The notes: generated from the sequence alone by a model not told the origin. A stretch of DNA of 64,000 bases from Agrocybe praecox (GCA_964017145.1 OZ024843.1:3304443-3368442); one strand, 5' to 3'; positions 36,128-47,303 are shown, counted from the first letter of the stretch. A program made the numbers and translations.

Positions 36128-39100
36128 ATGCTCTTGAGGGCCTTCTTACCTTTCAGAGGGCCTCTCATACACTCGTTCATCCCACGTAATCGTCTTTTCT
36201 CGATTTCGACAATGTCTCGTACTCCTTGGACTCCTAACGAATATCCACCGACACGTCGCTCTGATCGCGTCGATGTGTACAAGAGCGCTGGTCGTGGTGA
36301 AGTACGCGTCGCCGATCCTTATCAATGGTTGGAAGAACATACAAACGAGACCGACACATGGACGAGCGCGCAGGAAGCATATACGCGCAATTACCTGGAC
36401 AAGAACTCTGATTTGCCGAAACTCGAAAAGGCATTCCGCGAGTGTACAGACTATGCCAAAGTCAGGATTCATGCTCTGGATCTCGAGCCTCCCTAATCCT
36501 TTTTGTTAGTTCGGAGCGCCGCGATTACGCGACGATAACAGATGGTATTGGTTCTACAACTCTGGGCTTCAACCCCAGACAGGTAATTTGTATAAATACT
36601 AGTTCCGTCAATGCATACATTAAAGCCCCATCTCGAAGCAATTTACAGATCCAAAGGTAGCTCCTTGCCGGACGTCTCCAAAATCGATGGAGATGATTGT
36701 GAAATTTTTTTTGACGTGCGTTCTTAGCTCTTATTCATCTCCTGCTGACTACTGACTTTCGAGAAGCCGAACGCTTTAAGTGAAGACGGAACTGCTGCTT
36801 TGTCTACCAGTGCCTTCTCTGATTCTGGGCAGCATTTTGCCTACGCTATTTCTCAATCGGTATGTAGGATGGTCGGTGGCCAATTTCCGTTTGTTCCAGA
36901 AACATGGGGAATCGTTATTTTCTACGTTCTCGTGTTCGGCGCTCAGGTATTGGGGATGAATGAAGACTGTGTCCTTGAGATATGATCAAAGGACCAGACA
37001 ATATGCATCTTTAAGTTCCTTTGTCAAAGATGTGGAAATCACTGCCCACTGTGCATCTAAATTTGTGGTAACATTGCTCATGTATGTTTTCAGGGAAGCG
37101 ACTTTGTGACAATCTATGTGCGATCCACAGATTCGCCTCTTACCAAGGTTACCGACATTAACAATGATAATGGTCGTCTTCCTGATGAGATTAAATTTGT
37201 CAAATTCTCCTCGATCTCATGGACCCCGAATTCGAAAGGCTTTTTCTATCAGGTGGGTCCAAATTTATATACATATATATTATGTCGGGCATTAAATTAT
37301 TCTGCAGCGCTACCCCGATAACTCTGTCACCCATAAAGAAAACGGAACAATTGCAACTGGAGGAGATTTAGATGCTACCGTTTATTATCACGCTTTAGGC
37401 ACTTCTCAAGGTTCTTTTCTTTTCTCCCTTTTTCCCCGCCACATCGGGGTGCTGAACAACGCGCTACAGCCAACGATATATTAGTCCACCAAGACAAAGA
37501 AAACCGGGAGTACATGTTTGGCATAGACACCACAGAAGATGGAAAATACATTTTACTCTACACCAGCAAGGACACTTCTCGCGTAAGGTTTCTGCGGTTG
37601 AACCAAGTTAAACTTTTGGGTCTCAAGTAATTTAATTTCTAGAAAAACCTGCTCTGGGTAGCAGACTACACACCGGAGATTATTGGACAGAAAATTAACT
37701 GGAACAAGTTCATAAACGAGTTTGAAGCTGAGTACGACTTGTATGTGTTACTTTCTCTTTTAATAAAGTTATTACGAGAGATATTTATGTTTCTTTTTTC
37801 CTTTCAAGGATTGCCAATGACGGGCCCGTATTCTACGTCAGGACCAACAAAGATGCCCCTCAGTACAAGGTCATCACTGTGGACGTCAGTAAGAACAATG
37901 AAATGAAGGAACTCATCCCTGAAAGTCCAGACGCCTGTCTGTCTAGCATCTCTAACGTCAACCAGTCATATTTCGTACTCACTTATAAACGCAACGTAAG
38001 TATCCAAGTTCTTCCTGGGTATTTCGTGACTCAAAGTGTTCCTCCCTAGGTAAAAGACGAAGTGTACTTATATTCACATTCAGGAGAACGCATCGCACGA
38101 CTCGCTGAAGACTTTGTCGGCGCAGCTTCGATTTCTGCTCGTGAAAAACAACCTTGGTTTTTCGTTACTCTCAGCGGATTCACCACGCCTGGCACCATAT
38201 ATCGATACGACTTTACTGTACCGGAAGAACAGCGATGGTCCTTGTACGCAAACGTCAAACCTAATGGTTTAAACGGCGAAGACTTTGAAGCTACTCAGGT
38301 AATATTCGGCGTTGGGGTTATCATATCGTTTATTGAAAATGATGGTTCTCCCTTTTGAAAATAGGTCTGGTACGAGAGCAAAGACGGTACCAGGGTGCCC
38401 ATGTTCATCGTTCGCCACAAGTCGACGAAATTCGATGGCACTGCTCCTGCCATCCAGTACGGTGAATATGAGTTTCTCTGCGGTAATACCTCATCTGTTT
38501 ACACCCTTCCCCTTCAGGTTACGGAGGATTCACTATCTCCATCGACCCCTTTTTCAGCCCGACCATGCTCACATTCTTGCGCAACTATGGTGCTATCCTC
38601 GCGGTGCCCAATATCCGTGGTGGCGGAGAGTTCGGAGAAGAATGGCACCTTGGTGGTTGCCGCGAAAAGAAGGCAACTCTTCTTGTTACTATGATCTTCG
38701 TCTATATACTGATCAAACTTGCAGGGGAACTGTTTTGACGACTTCATTGCTGCTACGTACGAATGCACCAATCTGCTTCATGATGCGCATGCTAACTAAA
38801 TCACACGTTACTTAGCGAATACCTCGTCAAAAATAAGTACGTTGCGCCTGGAAAAACCATTATTAACGGAGGCTCAAACGGAGGTTCCTACAATTACGTT
38901 CTCGCTTTCTAGTGATTCATTTTCTGATTCTGAGTCCTCGAACAGGACTTCTTGTTTCAGCCTGTGTAAACCGTGCCCCTGAAGGTACATTCGGTTGTGC
39001 CATCTCGGAGGTTGGCGTCCATGACCTCCTGAAAGTACGTACATATTTTCGCGTATCCACCTGCATGGTAGTTAACTTACATATCGTCAACTTGTTAGTT

Positions 39101-39652
39101 CCACAAATTCACTATCGGTTCGTGCCCGTCGCGCCTTGAACAGTAAATATCTCTAATTTATCTCATAGGACGGGCGTGGATGAGCGACTACGGAAATCCC
39201 GACGACCCCCGGGATTTCAATTTTATCTACCCGTTATCCGCTCTCCACAACATACCGAAGGATAAAACATTCCCTCCAATGCTCCTTTTGACTGCAGATC
39301 GTGCGTTTTCTTCCTCTCTCCATTGACCTAATTTCCCGGCCTTCTCAACTTCTCAACTTCTCCGCTGTGCAGATGATGATCGTGTGGTGCCCATGCACTC
39401 TTTCAAAATGGCCGCTGAATTGCAACACACACTCCCACATAACCCACATCCCCTACTCCTTCGTGTCGACAAGAAAGCTGGTCACGGAGCGGGTAAGTCA
39501 ACACAACAAAAGTAAGTCCATTGACGGTGTATCCTTTTCGATTCCTTGCTAAACTTCATCGCAAAAGGATCAAGGAGAATGCAGACAAGTGGGGATTCGC
39601 TGCCCAATCAATGGGCCTTGTCTGGAAAGATCCTGAGCAACCAGATCTCTAA
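36128..39652 (+). CDS. Prolyl oligopeptidase (S9A family)
   Basis: Cytosolic-type serine peptidase that cleaves short peptides after proline. Met at 36212 begins [18 protein letters not shown], the usual family start. An in-frame upstream ATG at 36128 adds 28 residues rich in Arg and hydrophobics. The beta-propeller spans roughly 36500-38300 ([68 protein letters not shown]). The hydrolase domain has the substrate-binding stretch [17 protein letters not shown]. The nucleophile is in GGSNGGLL, formed across the intron starting near 38891. The Asp lies in [20 protein letters not shown] and the His in [10 protein letters not shown]. The triad is complete. It ends WKDPEQPDL at 39652. More than a dozen introns, one of them apparently GC-AG. 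This is the housekeeping form by context; no peptide-precursor gene for a cyclic peptide is visible nearby. Confidence 0.93.
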
Positions 39653-39881
39653 CTTGGAATACACCTTTTGTTTAATAATGTACATTTGTTGGGACCCCAT
39701 GAATAACGGCTTGACTGCAGATTGACACCGAGTTTTGCTAAATATCACGAGCGGAATTAATTTACGAACTGAACCAATCTGCACGTCACCAAAGAAGCAC
39801 ATACTAGAAAAGTACGGGGAATAGGACTTGAGACTTCCGTGCGTGTATAGCAAATCTTGCATAACATTTCAATGATTTTCC

Positions 39882-40677
39882 TCATAATTCGGATATCAGG
39901 TTATCATCTTTTGTCCGATCTGCAGCTGACGCCATAGGCAGTATCTCAGTTTTGAGGACGCGGTTCGCCTTGGACTTCGGTACAGGCGCTGGGGAGGAAA
40001 CAATAAGCAATATTTATAGGAGTTTTGGAAGTTACCCATACCATTGGTATTTTCTGTGATGTAGAATCGACGTAATATCATAATAGCATCCTCGCGACAA
40101 TATCCACCAGTAGATCGATAAGCTGCATGCACAGGATGTTCTAATCTTTTTTTCAAAGTCACATAGCTGCCTTTCATCCACAAAATGGGTACTTACTCTT
40201 CATTTACACCTAGGACACTCCCATTACCCCCGAATCTATCGTTACCGCATCCATAATAGACCTCTTTGATTCCCATCTGTCTCAACGCAGACGCACACAT
40301 GATGCATGGTTCAACGGTGACGTAGAGTGTGGTAGTTGAAAGAGGATATTGAATTATTTCTGGAGTAAGTTCTTTATCCGACAAGATTTGGTCGATGGCC
40401 TCCAGTTCTGCATGTCTTGTTGCCTATGTTTTGACTAAAATTAAAACATTACAGAAGCCAGGCACATGAATCATACATTTCGTAGCGCATTGGTGCGGTT
40501 TCTTGCTTTGGCTATGATTCTCCCATCTCTGATGAAAACACAGCCCACCGGCACTTCTTTCGCTGTGAGGGCTTCTTCTGCCTGATGTCATTAGGGACTA
40601 TTGCACGATATATCCAGACCAGTAGAACACACCATAGCCATAGCCTCTCGCATCCATTTTAAGTGTTCTTCGTCCAT
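39882..40677 (-). CDS. TAD2: tRNA-specific adenosine deaminase subunit Tad2 (ADAT2)
   Basis: Catalytic subunit of the enzyme that converts A34 to inosine in tRNA anticodons, acting as a heterodimer with Tad3. The start at 40677 gives [15 protein letters not shown], spliced to [20 protein letters not shown]. The zinc and catalytic motif is [11 protein letters not shown] (His-Ala-Glu), across an intron. The second zinc motif is [19 protein letters not shown], followed by [18 protein letters not shown]. The next exon reads [20 protein letters not shown] and the last [17 protein letters not shown], ending DDNLISEL at 39882. About 200 residues. All zinc ligands and the catalytic Glu are present. 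Confidence 0.95.
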
Positions 40678-41093
40678 TTCCACCCGGACCAGCAGGAGGT
40701 AGAAAACCCCGCTAAGATTACGGTGATGATATGTCGAGGAGGTGAAGAAGGCATAAAGGATTGATGTTAATTTGCTTGTCTAACCCTAACCTCGGGCAAC
40801 TCCTGGGCTATGTTAGGCTATGTTTTTGCCCAAACCTCTTCTGTTGATGATGATGATCAGCGTCTAAACTTGAATATCACCAGAGTCTTATGATCCACCT
40901 ACGATTATCACCACCCACGATTATCATGGACATTGAATCTATGAATAAGTATGTCAACTCATCATCCGCTATTTTTCACAGTTAATGGCAGTGGCTTGGT
41001 TTGGGCCCTTAAAACTCCCTGTAGTGAGAGTTGACTTCCATTTGACCCCCATCTCACCAAAGGACATCTCCGATACACCTGTTTTCTTGAGAA
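40678..41093. promoter_or_regulatory. Divergent intergenic region, TAD2 / secreted protein A
   Basis: About 415 bases between outward-facing starts, so it should hold both promoters. No gene and no repeat were seen. Confidence 0.4.
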
Positions 41094-41907
41094 ATGCTCG
41101 TATGTCTTTTGTGTCGCATGGCATTCTTCGTTGGTATCTTCAACGCTATATCCTCGTTTGCAATACCACATCCTATCGGTTTGTACCATGCTCGAATTCC
41201 CCAAAAACGGCAAACAGGCCTCCCAAGTAGTCTACCTTCGCAGTGTCAATCACTCTGCACGTCTGTAAATTCTGCCGTTACACAGGTACGTAGTATTTCA
41301 TCCTTCCAGTTATCTCTATTTTGACCATCATTTTTATGGTCTTTTATCTGTGCAGGGATGCCCTGCCTCTGTCTGCTGCAATGCCGCCTTCGAGATGGAA
41401 TACTTTAATTGCTTCCTTTGTGTGGCAAAGGCTCTGAATGTCACCGATTTTAGTGTTCCCCAGATAGACGTTGATAGTGAGCATGCTCTCTCGAAAATGC
41501 CCGAAATATACTAAAGCTTGTAATCGATATCGCTTTGTTCTCTAGTGTTGTTCAATGATTGCGCATCTGCTGGGTCTCCAATCCCAAAGTTAACCTATCC
41601 TGGACAAAATCCCGACCGTACTCTTTCTTCTGTACCTGATTCATTCCCCCCGACTCCGTCTACCACAAGTCACTCTCAGGTTTCACCCGGAATCTCTCAA
41701 CCATTTGGCCTCCCAGGGGCCCCCACTGCATCCGCAGTCTCGTTTGCGGGTCCAGCTTTTTCTCAAGTAACTATCACAGCTAGTTCTGCTGACCTGCCGC
41801 CACTAAACAGCGACACTTCATCACCAACTTCGACGGCAATTAGAAATTTCATTAACATCGGAACAATAGTGGTCTCTTTTGGTGTAGTCCTCTTCCGGAC
41901 TATCTGA
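41094..41907 (+). CDS. Secreted, probably GPI-anchored eight-cysteine protein A
   Basis: Family not recognised by name. The start is Met 41094 or Met 41118; the second gives a clean signal peptide (MAFFVGIFNAISSFAIPHP). A Lys-Arg pair (IPQKRQTG) follows, a likely Kex2 cleavage site. The mature part has eight cysteines with spacing C-x3-C-x10-C-x4-CC-x10-C-x2-C-x23-C. Residues include GCPASVCCNAAF, FNCFLCVAKALNVTDFS and LFNDCASAG. A Ser/Thr/Pro-rich stalk of about 100 residues follows, fit for O-glycosylation. The C-terminus is hydrophobic (NFINIGTIVVSFGVVLFRTI), as in GPI-anchor signals. Three exons, with introns at about 41286-41356 and 41479-41546. It is a tandem paralogue of the next gene. 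A role at the cell wall is inference. Confidence 0.8.
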
Positions 41908-42241
41908 TCGTCAGTCGAGCGAATATATAGGTGCAAATCAAGCTTGTCAAAAAATACAACCGTTTTGGATACTTTTGGACAGCATCTAAAAAATCAGAAG
42001 ATGGATGAAGTACAAATATACAAATATTGCACGAGTGTTAATAAATGGCAGGCGTCTAAGCTTGTACCTGACCCAAATGGTCCCCGGGCCGTGAAATTCG
42101 CATGCATTTCTTGATAACATGGGAATTCGAAGCCATAGAAAAAGCGGTTATAAGCCAGCTGTCAGGTTGCTTTTATTCTAGCCCCCTTCTCCAGCATTTG
42201 CTCCCCCCACAAATTCAAGTTGTCTGAGTGTGTAGAGCAAT

Positions 42242-43123
42242 ATGCATTCAAGACTCTCTTGGGCTTTTGCAATCGGGTTGTCGATTCTAAATACCAAAAT
42301 CGCATTTGGTTTGCCCAACCTCTCTGGTTTGGACGTAATAGATCTCGAAAATGATTCGATTCCGTTGCGTAAACGACAATCTGAATCTGGCGTCCCCGTC
42401 GATCCAGCTAGCCAATGCTCGTCATCGTGTAACTCAGTAACTTCCGTCTTGTCTTCGGTGGGTCATATAAATTATTTCCTTTGCGAATGAGAAAGTCGGT
42501 TTACTTAACCGTTACTACAGGATGCAGGATGTCAAGCAACAACATGCTGCAAAGCGACTTTTGAACAGAGCTACTTTAGTTGCTTCCAGTGCGTGGCTCA
42601 AGCAGCAAACATCACGGATTTGAGCGGTCCACAGTTTCTCATCGACAGTAAGCTCAGACTCCGAGTCTAACACAAAATTACTACATCTCGTTTTAACCTT
42701 CCTTAATTCTCAGCATTATTCAACCAATGCGCAGTGGCCGGATTCGCGCTGCCAAAATTAACATTTGCCGGGCAGAACTCAAGCCGCGTCCTTTCCACTG
42801 TCGTGTCTGGTTCTGCAACAGCTACCGCCCCTACTACCGCCTCTACCGGTGGTGTATCATCTCCAGGTGCATCATCATTATCCACCCTTCCTCTCTCTGT
42901 TTTATCGCCGAGTCATTCGATCCTGACCTCTGCGATTACAGGGAGTCCTACTAGTTCCAATCCCTTCGGTCAGATAACGATCCCGAACCCAACTGCGAGC
43001 GGAACAAATACTGGACCAGTACCTTTTGCGACACCTGCGCTGGGAATAAGGTCCATGGATATTCGTTGGGGAATGGGTGTTCTTGGAGTTGCAGTTGGGA
43101 TGATATTACCTCAAATAATCTGA
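42242..43123 (+). CDS. Secreted, probably GPI-anchored eight-cysteine protein B
   Basis: Paralogue of the gene just upstream, on the same strand. Signal peptide MHSRLSWAFAIGLSILNTKI, then a pro-region with a Lys-Arg site (PLRKRQSESG). The eight cysteines have spacing C-x3-C-x12-C-x4-CC-x10-C-x2-C-x23-C, nearly the same as protein A: GCQATTCCKATFEQSYFSCF, QCVAQAANITDLSG, LFNQCAVAGFALPKLTFAGQ. The Ser/Thr stalk ends in a hydrophobic tail (WGMGVLGVAVGMILPQII) fitting GPI attachment. The introns (about 42460-42521 and 42650-42713) fall at the same places as in protein A. The pair therefore arose by tandem duplication and then diverged, strongly so outside the cysteine core. Confidence 0.82.
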
Positions 43124-43514
43124 TTCCTGCCTCCTTCATAAATGGTCGAGTGCGCGATTTGCTCAATAACAATAACAGACAATCCGCCCTTGTTTTTTGG
43201 TAATGATCCTAATGCCAACGATGTACTATGCAGTAAAATAGGGTATTTGTATTTATATTTGGTCGTTCGGTGTATGATTGAATACATGTCGATTTGTATC
43301 TTTGCTTGCAACTTACAAGATCGTTAAATGGTATTTCGGGAAGTTGTTCGAGCCGGGTACAAAAAACAAATTGCATAGTCAGAATCATCATATATGAACA
43401 CACAAGTGGTACAAGTACAGAGCATATGTTCTTTCATCAGCGATCTAAATGCCGGAATGATATCACATAGAGTGAACAATCATGGCATGAGAATAGAAAC
43501 TATTGGCTTACCAC
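43124..43514. other. Convergent intergenic region
   Basis: About 390 bases, A/T rich; 3' ends of two converging genes. Nothing else seen. Confidence 0.4.
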
Positions 43515-44249
43515 CTAGACAATTCCTGCTGCAGTATACTTCGCATAGTATTCGTTCTGGAATCTCTGAATAAGAGCGTCGTTGGGGTTGGTGCACTTGA
43601 ACTATGCAGCCCAGGTTGCAAGCTGCGCCCTTTGGATTGGGCGCCCTTGTTTACTGACGATCTCGTGGAGGTACCTAACAGCGTCAGCCAGATCGTAAGG
43701 CTTCGCTCCTGTCTTCATGAGGCGATCAAGCTTTGTGGCAATGGCGTAGCGCCATGGTGCGGCAAGGACCGTGAGCCCAGTCTTCTTGAAAATGACTGCG
43801 TTCTGAGTGGTGGACTCTATGTAAAGAGCGTTGATGTGGTCCTCCTATTAAATTAGACGGATTCAGTAAATTGTGAACCTGACTGAATAATAATCTTTTA
43901 CCGATAAAAAGACGGCGGTATGGTTGTTCAACCACTGGTCGTTGAACCCGGTCTGCTTCGCAACGTACTTCGCCGCCTCGACAACAAGAGACACCTCTGG
44001 ACTCTGTTGCTTTGTGTTAAAGAAAAAGTCAACATCGCCAGTGGTCAAGCGCGAATGAAGGAAGATTGTATTGACGGCCCCTCCGACGGTTATGATGGTG
44101 ATATCTTTGCCTTTCCCGTGTATATAATCAGCGACCTTGCCGAGCATGTCGTTAATTTGCTTCTCGTTCATGTCGATCTCAGGCACGTCGCGGTTATTGA
44201 CGATTTCGCGGAGGGCTTCCCAGCCATTGGTGGAGACAGATTGGCCCAT
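43515..44249 (-). CDS. Nucleotidyltransferase-fold protein with an internal TAG
   Basis: The start at 44249 gives MGQSVSTNGWEALREIV. It carries the nucleotidyltransferase pattern: VGGAVNTIFLHSRL, then TTGDVDFFF (Gly-Gly, then Asp-Val-Asp). Exon 1 ends AVFLS. An intron of about 60 bases follows, then EDHINALYIESTTQNAVIFK and APWRYAIATKLDRLMKTGAK. This resembles the nucleotidyltransferase-like proteins common in fungi, often near antitoxin-type or DUF6036 families; the substrate is unknown. In exon 2 a TAG at 43602-43604 follows ATWAA. The same frame then stays open with protein-like sequence (FKCTNPNDALIQRFQNEYYA) to a second stop at 43515. Either the TAG is a nonsense mutation or readthrough site, or it is removed by a 57-base intron beginning GTCAGT. 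If the first TAG is used, the gene ends at 43602. Confidence 0.75.
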
Positions 44250-44605
44250 TTTGATACTGAGTTCTAGAAGTAGAACTGGTCTCTGAAGGATTCAACCTTC
44301 ATCCTTCCTATCTCATTATATGCATTCTGGTGGAGATGGAAACAACAGAAGTGAAGCTTGTTTGGGTTTCTAATTATTTCAGATGAGCCTATTGGATGCC
44401 GACGAGAACCATGAACATGCGGCACTCCAATGTCCCGCAGGCTCTAGTGCGGTGACGAGCCATCGCTCTATTTTAATATAATAAAAATTGTAAGCCATGG
44501 TTTTCACGGCATTATTTGGCTTCATAATTAATTTCTCACGGTAATTAGTATCGCAATTAAAGCCTGCGAGGACAGGCGTCCTTTCTTTTCTTCTTCAACA
44601 ACTTC
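44250..44605. promoter_or_regulatory. Divergent intergenic region
   Basis: 356 bases between outward-facing starts at 44249 and 44606. It should hold both promoters. No motif stands out beyond A/T-rich runs at 44470-44540. Confidence 0.4.
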
Positions 44606-45384
44606 ATGTTTGGAAACATTTTCGCCGAGCCACTTCCACCTACTATCAAGGATCTTCTTGATAGGCGGGAAGAATTCCAAAAAGAATTTCCCACAACTGG
44701 CTCAGCTCGCTGGCGCGTATCTAGAAGGCCTGGGCTCTCCTTCTCAGCCAAGGATAGCGCGTCTGCATCGTTCTACCGCATATACCAGTTCATTATTCTT
44801 GGACAGAACATTCAAATGCGCAATGAGCTTGAATATTTTTGTTGCCGACACCCAGACTGGGCTATCGAAAGCTTACCAGATCCAGCTGATCATGGAGAGC
44901 CTTCGAGATACGCAGCCCTGGCTGCCATTACCCACCTCATGTGCGATGCCTTTAATCGACGTATAGAGCTGGGGATACCGCGAGATGCTCCGGCAATCGT
45001 TGAAGACTGGGATGAGCTCGCACGGAGACCCAAAGTTTTGGAGCGCATCCCTAGCTGGGTGGAGAAGGTCGCGCCCCTACCAGCTATGCTCTACATACCT
45101 AATGCCGAGGGTTGTACTATCCAAGACGATGACCCAGAAGTATGCCCACCATTCAAGAGCCTCAACATAATGATAAGCCAACCGCATATCCACTTCATAT
45201 AAACAATGGGGTACGTCAGTCCAGGCCTAACCTTCTCAGAAATATTCTTATCAAACTCAAGCCGAGAGAAGGGCAACAGTACGAACCAACAGCATTTATA
45301 ACGCAGTGTCCGTTGATATATCACATGCAAATGAATAGGATATACACTGTGCTAACATTCGACGATGAGGGTGAGCATAATTGA
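44606..45384 (+). CDS. Conserved-looking hypothetical protein
   Basis: The first frame is open from 44606 (MFGNIFAEPLPPTIKDLLDR) to 45202 and looks strongly coding. It is hydrophilic, with segments RYAALAAITHLMCDAFNRRI and WVEKVAPLPAMLYIPNAEG. I do not recognise the family. A second frame (45179-45384) also looks coding (PTAYPLHINNGVRQSRPN, IYTVLTFDDEGEHN). A GT-AG segment of only 38 bases (about 45139-45176) would join the two in phase after DDDPE. If that splice is real the protein is about 247 residues and ends at 45384; if not, it is 198 residues and ends at 45202. No signal peptide or membrane segment. Confidence 0.55.
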
Positions 45385-45575
45385 CGGCGGAGGAGCCGTT
45401 CCTACAGACCCACCGAATTTAGCGCTGAATATAGGTCGGCCACGCGTAATGTTCTCATGAAACACTAAGCAAGAGAATCCAGTTGCACGGAACGTTAGGA
45501 CGCTTACAATGAAGCCGTCTGCAGCGCAAAATAAGAAAGAGAATTTCATATGTTAGAAATACGCGTACCAGTCCT

Positions 45576-46451
45576 TCATATGTCAATCGCGATGGCATTG
45601 CGCCGTTTCTCGTCCCTGAACCCTCCAAGGGATGCTGCATTGACCAAAGTCGTTTCCAGTACATCCCGCCTCCAAAAGCTCTTTACTACAACAACGAAAA
45701 GATCCCACCATCCACCTTTTGCGGCACAAACTCGTTCATACGCCGCTTGCGCATCTGACCACGCTACATTTTCAACACCCCTCGCAGCATGTATGTGGCC
45801 AAAGACATGCAAACGTGGCCGTACCTTCCACAGCTCCTCGAGCAGAGCCACGCAGCCATTCCCGCCATCAGCATGATAAGCAGGCGGTCCGTGGGTGACG
45901 AGAACGTCCGTGTTGCGTGGAATTTTTGACCAATTGGCCAGTTCAGGTTTATTTCGGAGGTATTGGAAAGGCCAAGAGCCATGTTTTGGTGTCAATGGAC
46001 TGCCGTATATGTGCAATGTACGCCCTTGGATAGTTACTGCATGGGAAGTTTCGTTTAGGTAAACAAGCGAAGGAAATGATTTAAAGAGACTGGTGGTGTC
46101 GGTCGTGTTTAGAACATCATCATGGTTTCCCGCGATAAAGACCTTGTGGGGGTGTGGTTGGCTTTCGAGCCACTGCAAAGCGGAGTGCAGCTCTTCTGCT
46201 GTCCCAGACTGCGTAAGGTCACCAGCATGTACCAAAATGTCCCCTAGCGGAAGAGGCGGGAGTTCGCCATGGTGGTTATGAGTATCCGATATGACGACTA
46301 TTCGGACAGGAGAGGATAATGATAAACTTGAAGGACAAGATACGAGTCGGTGGGCGCCAAAATAGTAAGCCTTTCGCGCTAGAAATAATAGAGGGTTTTC
46401 ATTGAACTGTTCAAAAGCTGATGGTTGTCGGCGGTAAAGCAGAGCGTCCAT
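45576..46451 (-). CDS. Calcineurin-like metallophosphoesterase (MPPED/UPF0046 type)
   Basis: Single-exon gene of 291 residues. The metal-binding motifs appear in order: VVISDTHNHHGE (D-x-H), ILVHAGDLTQSG (GD), VFIAGNHDDVLN (GNHD), VLVTHGPPAYHAD (H) and LHVFGHIHAARG (GH-x-H). This full set predicts a two-metal phosphoesterase, with cyclic-nucleotide phosphodiesterases such as MPPED1/2 as the nearest relatives. The N-terminal 50 residues (MDALLYRRQPSAFEQFNENP) vary in the family. The start is the first ATG. A hydrophobic patch near the C-terminus (GGWWDLFVVVVKSFWRRDVL) is unusual and could contact a membrane. Substrate unknown. Confidence 0.9.
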   Translation of the reverse strand: MDALLYRRQPSAFEQFNENPLLFLARKAYYFGAHRLVSCPSSLSLSSPVRIVVISDTHNHHGELPPLPLGDILVHAGDLTQSGTAEELHSALQWLESQPHPHKVFIAGNHDDVLNTTDTTSLFKSFPSLVYLNETSHAVTIQGRTLHIYGSPLTPKHGSWPFQYLRNKPELANWSKIPRNTDVLVTHGPPAYHADGGNGCVALLEELWKVRPRLHVFGHIHAARGVENVAWSDAQAAYERVCAAKGGWWDLFVVVVKSFWRRDVLETTLVNAASLGGFRDEKRRNAIAIDI

Positions 46452-47303
46452 GATCCATAAGATTTCAACTCGACTAAATTAACTCCAAAATGGAGAACAT
46501 TTAATAGTCGAGGAGGCAATGCAAACGAAGGATACTTGGCAACTTTCAGCGGCGCAAGCTTTTAGGCGGAGTCTGAACTGACTTTATCAATTATATTGGG
46601 CAATCTTCTTGTAAGTCCCCCTCAACAACACCAAAAAGACAGCCATTTGCCCTGTATTTAATGTTTATATTTTTTTGAGATACACCCCGATTAATCCATC
46701 TTCGCAAGGTAAATACTGGAACATTATATTTTGTACAAAAGAATGTAATGCCTATGGGAGAGAACGTTATGTAGTACAAGAAAATTTACTAACGTGACGA
46801 AGACATTCGCGGTCGTCTCCTCAATAAAAAGACACCAAAAGTCTACGTATTGTTAAGAACGAGAGGTATGCTCCTACTTAGTTTTCCTATAGAAAAACTT
46901 ATGTATGTAGTACATTCCTGTGGTCACGCATGGTGCGTGTTTTTACTACCTTGATATACACACAAGTTAATTCGCTTCGGGAGACTGAGTGCGCCGAAGT
47001 GACCATGTTTATAAGCAGCCAATACTACAAAGGCGAGTAGTACCCTCTCTGCACAAAGCTCTTATGGCCCAGTTCCTTGACGAGACTACCCAATTTTGAT
47101 CGCACAGCCACCAAGTGCCAATTTCATTCCTAATTTAGGTTTACATAATCGACCTGCCTGATGCCATTCCACTACGACAGACAATTAACTTTTCAACTTA
47201 TCATCTTGAATCTTCTCTAATCTTCTAATTACTACTCACTTAACGATTCACATCCGTTATTTTGTGGCCACGCCTTCAAGCCAACCCAACATTCATTGGC
47301 GTT
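46452..47303. other. Divergent intergenic region
   Basis: About 850 bases between the phosphoesterase and the zinc-finger gene. No gene supported. C- and T-rich leader-like sequence lies just before 47304 (47160-47250). Confidence 0.4.

Noticed and set aside
36128..39652. Cyclic-peptide toxin cluster signature, because a prolyl oligopeptidase is present
   Set aside because: No peptide-precursor gene or other cluster enzyme is seen nearby; neighbours are housekeeping genes, and the enzyme fits the ordinary form.
41094..43123. Hydrophobin pair
   Set aside because: The eight cysteines are not in the hydrophobin order (C, CC, C, C, CC, C), and the proteins have long Ser/Thr stalks and GPI-type tails.
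44610..44966. A 118-codon frame overlapping the unknown gene at 44606
   Set aside because: Same strand, shifted frame; composition is Ser/Leu-biased and lacks the regular pattern of the 44606 frame.
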